In this document: in pieces, positions 6,074-6,896 of the stretch
Numbering within the stretch: the first letter of the stretch is position 1
How the letters are laid out: every line of letters starts with the position of its first letter
From: Bacteroidota bacterium
Lineage (GTDB): Bacteria; Bacteroidota; Bacteroidia; Flavobacteriales_D; Crocinitomicaceae
Length of the DNA: 6,896 nucleotides
Direction of reading: 5' to 3'
Assembly: GCA_018825925.1 (NCBI GenBank)
Contig: JAHKAT010000305.1
Location: 1-6,896, forward strand
Position numbers and translations under genes: made by a program
Notes under the pieces: model-generated
The model's input: the letters and a program-made list of their open reading frames with translations, nothing else
What the model was told of the DNA's origin: nothing
Database searches by the model: none

Positions 6074-6079
6074 GCGCAC

Positions 6080-6896
6080 ATGGCAGAAAAGGCAAAATTA
6101 AACACCAAAATATTCTTTCGACTCGTGGCTTTTGCCAAGAATTATCGTGGAATTTTAACGATTGCTTTTTTAAGTTCATTGTTTATTGCCTTGTTTTCGG
6201 CGATTCGTCCGCGATTGATCGGAAACATGGTTCGCGATTATATCATGGTAGAGCAAAATGCAGAAATGCTTTTGTTTTGGACTTGTATCATCATAGGCAT
6301 GTTGCTATGCGAAGCAATTCTTCAATTTTCGAGTAGTTATTTTTCCAATTTATTGGCGCAAAATATCATACGAGATATGAGACGAAAGCTTTTCAAACAC
6401 ATTGTTTCCTTCAAGATGAAATATTTCGATAAAACACCAATAGGCGCGCTTGTTACTCGAGTTGTGTCTGATTTAGAAGCGGTGAGTGAGGTGTTTTCTT
6501 CTGGTTTGATTGATGTTTTGGGTGATTTGATTATGCTAACAACAGTTATTGGTTGTATGTTTTATACCAATGTTGAGCTAACCTTACTTTCACTTATTCC
6601 AATTCCGTTGTTACTTTTTGCTACTCGAATCTTCGCGAGGGCAATGAGAAAATCTTTTCAACTAGAGCGACTACAGGTGACAAGGCTAAATACTTTTGTT
6701 CAGGAACGGATTACTGGAATGGCGATCGTTCAGCTATTTAATAGAGAAAAGATTGAATTCGAGCAGTTTAAAGAAATCAATAAAGGACATCGTCAGGCAC
6801 ATATTAATGCAGTTTGGGCTTTTTCTATTTTCTTTCCGGTTGTTGAAATTTTAAGCTCCTTGTCGGTTGCATTATTATTGGTTTGGGGAGCATTTC
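6080..6896 (+). CDS. MsbA-like ABC exporter, transmembrane domain (cut by window edge)
   Basis: Exporters of this type are homodimers or heterodimers of half-transporters that move lipids, drugs or peptides across the inner membrane. The 272 visible residues form most of a type-1 exporter membrane domain: helices at about 25-45, 63-84, 141-162, 164-184 and the start of the fifth at 248. The first intracellular loop has the family pattern RRKLFKHIVSFKMKYFDKTP followed by IGALVTRVVSDLEAV (99-135). The second has the QERITGMAIVQLFNRE pattern (208-223). The ATPase domain (Walker A, ABC signature, Walker B) lies beyond the right edge, so activity and substrate cannot be judged. The ATG at 6080 follows an in-frame stop at 6050-6052 and gives the expected length before the first helix; TTG at 6071 is the only upstream alternative. 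It is transcribed away from upp. Confidence 0.9.
   Translation, partial: MAEKAKLNTKIFFRLVAFAKNYRGILTIAFLSSLFIALFSAIRPRLIGNMVRDYIMVEQNAEMLLFWTCIIIGMLLCEAILQFSSSYFSNLLAQNIIRDMRRKLFKHIVSFKMKYFDKTPIGALVTRVVSDLEAVSEVFSSGLIDVLGDLIMLTTVIGCMFYTNVELTLLSLIPIPLLLFATRIFARAMRKSFQLERLQVTRLNTFVQERITGMAIVQLFNREKIEFEQFKEINKGHRQAHINAVWAFSIFFPVVEILSSLSVALLLVWGAF

Larger units (their letters stand above)
5809..6079. other. Divergent intergenic region between upp and the ABC exporter gene
   Basis: This 271-bp stretch is the longest non-coding part of the window and must hold the promoters of both flanking genes. Besides the two -7 elements listed separately, it contains a directly repeated ATTGACA (5893-5899 and 5907-5913, 14-bp period), a short dyad at 5942-5952, and a second weak plus-strand promoter candidate: TTG at 5943-5945, a 17-bp spacer, then TATTCTTG at 5963-5970. 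I see no tRNA cloverleaf, riboswitch core or GC-rich terminator hairpin in it. Confidence 0.6.

Noticed and set aside
6013..6336. 107-codon plus-strand ORF starting upstream of the ABC exporter start
   Set aside because: It is out of frame with the exporter, has no family features, and overlaps a reading frame with clear exporter membrane helices.

Overview
The window looks like chromosomal DNA of a Bacteroidota member, most likely of the Flavobacteriales (inference). Reasons: it is AT-rich and densely packed; ribosome binding sites of the AGGAGG type are lacking; TAnnTTTG-type -7 promoter elements sit just upstream of several genes; and the uracil phosphoribosyltransferase and lipoyl synthase N-termini have the form typical of that order. 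No genus can be fixed from this alone.

Layout. Positions 1-970, minus strand: the first 70 codons of lipA (lipoyl synthase, running off the left edge), preceded 2 bp upstream by a secreted, probably beta-barrel outer-membrane protein. Positions 1003-4000, plus strand: a tight three-gene unit of an OsmC/Ohr-family protein, the rRNA 2'-O-methyltransferase RlmB (stop and start directly abutting) and a GT-C fold membrane glycosyltransferase (8 bp overlap). Positions 3997-5808, minus strand: a three-gene unit transcribed as upp (uracil phosphoribosyltransferase), a small unknown membrane protein (4 bp ATGA overlap) and a HAD nucleotidase of YjjG type (1 bp gap). The two units converge and share a CTAG in which both stop codons lie. 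Positions 5809-6079: a 271-bp divergent intergenic region. Positions 6080-6896, plus strand: the first 272 residues of an MsbA-like ABC exporter, cut by the right edge before its ATPase domain. Both edge genes are truncated by the window, not broken.

How the genes fit together. The minus-strand unit is the most coherent: Upp makes UMP from uracil, and a YjjG-type nucleotidase removes phosphate from pyrimidine monophosphates, including non-canonical ones, so the pair may balance salvage against house-cleaning. The OsmC-RlmB-glycosyltransferase unit mixes redox defence, ribosome modification and envelope glycosylation with no evident pathway link. No mobile element, CRISPR array, rRNA or tRNA gene, or defence cassette was seen. 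I found no convincing new system: the window is mostly housekeeping, with a few unusual gene pairings and promoter arrangements.
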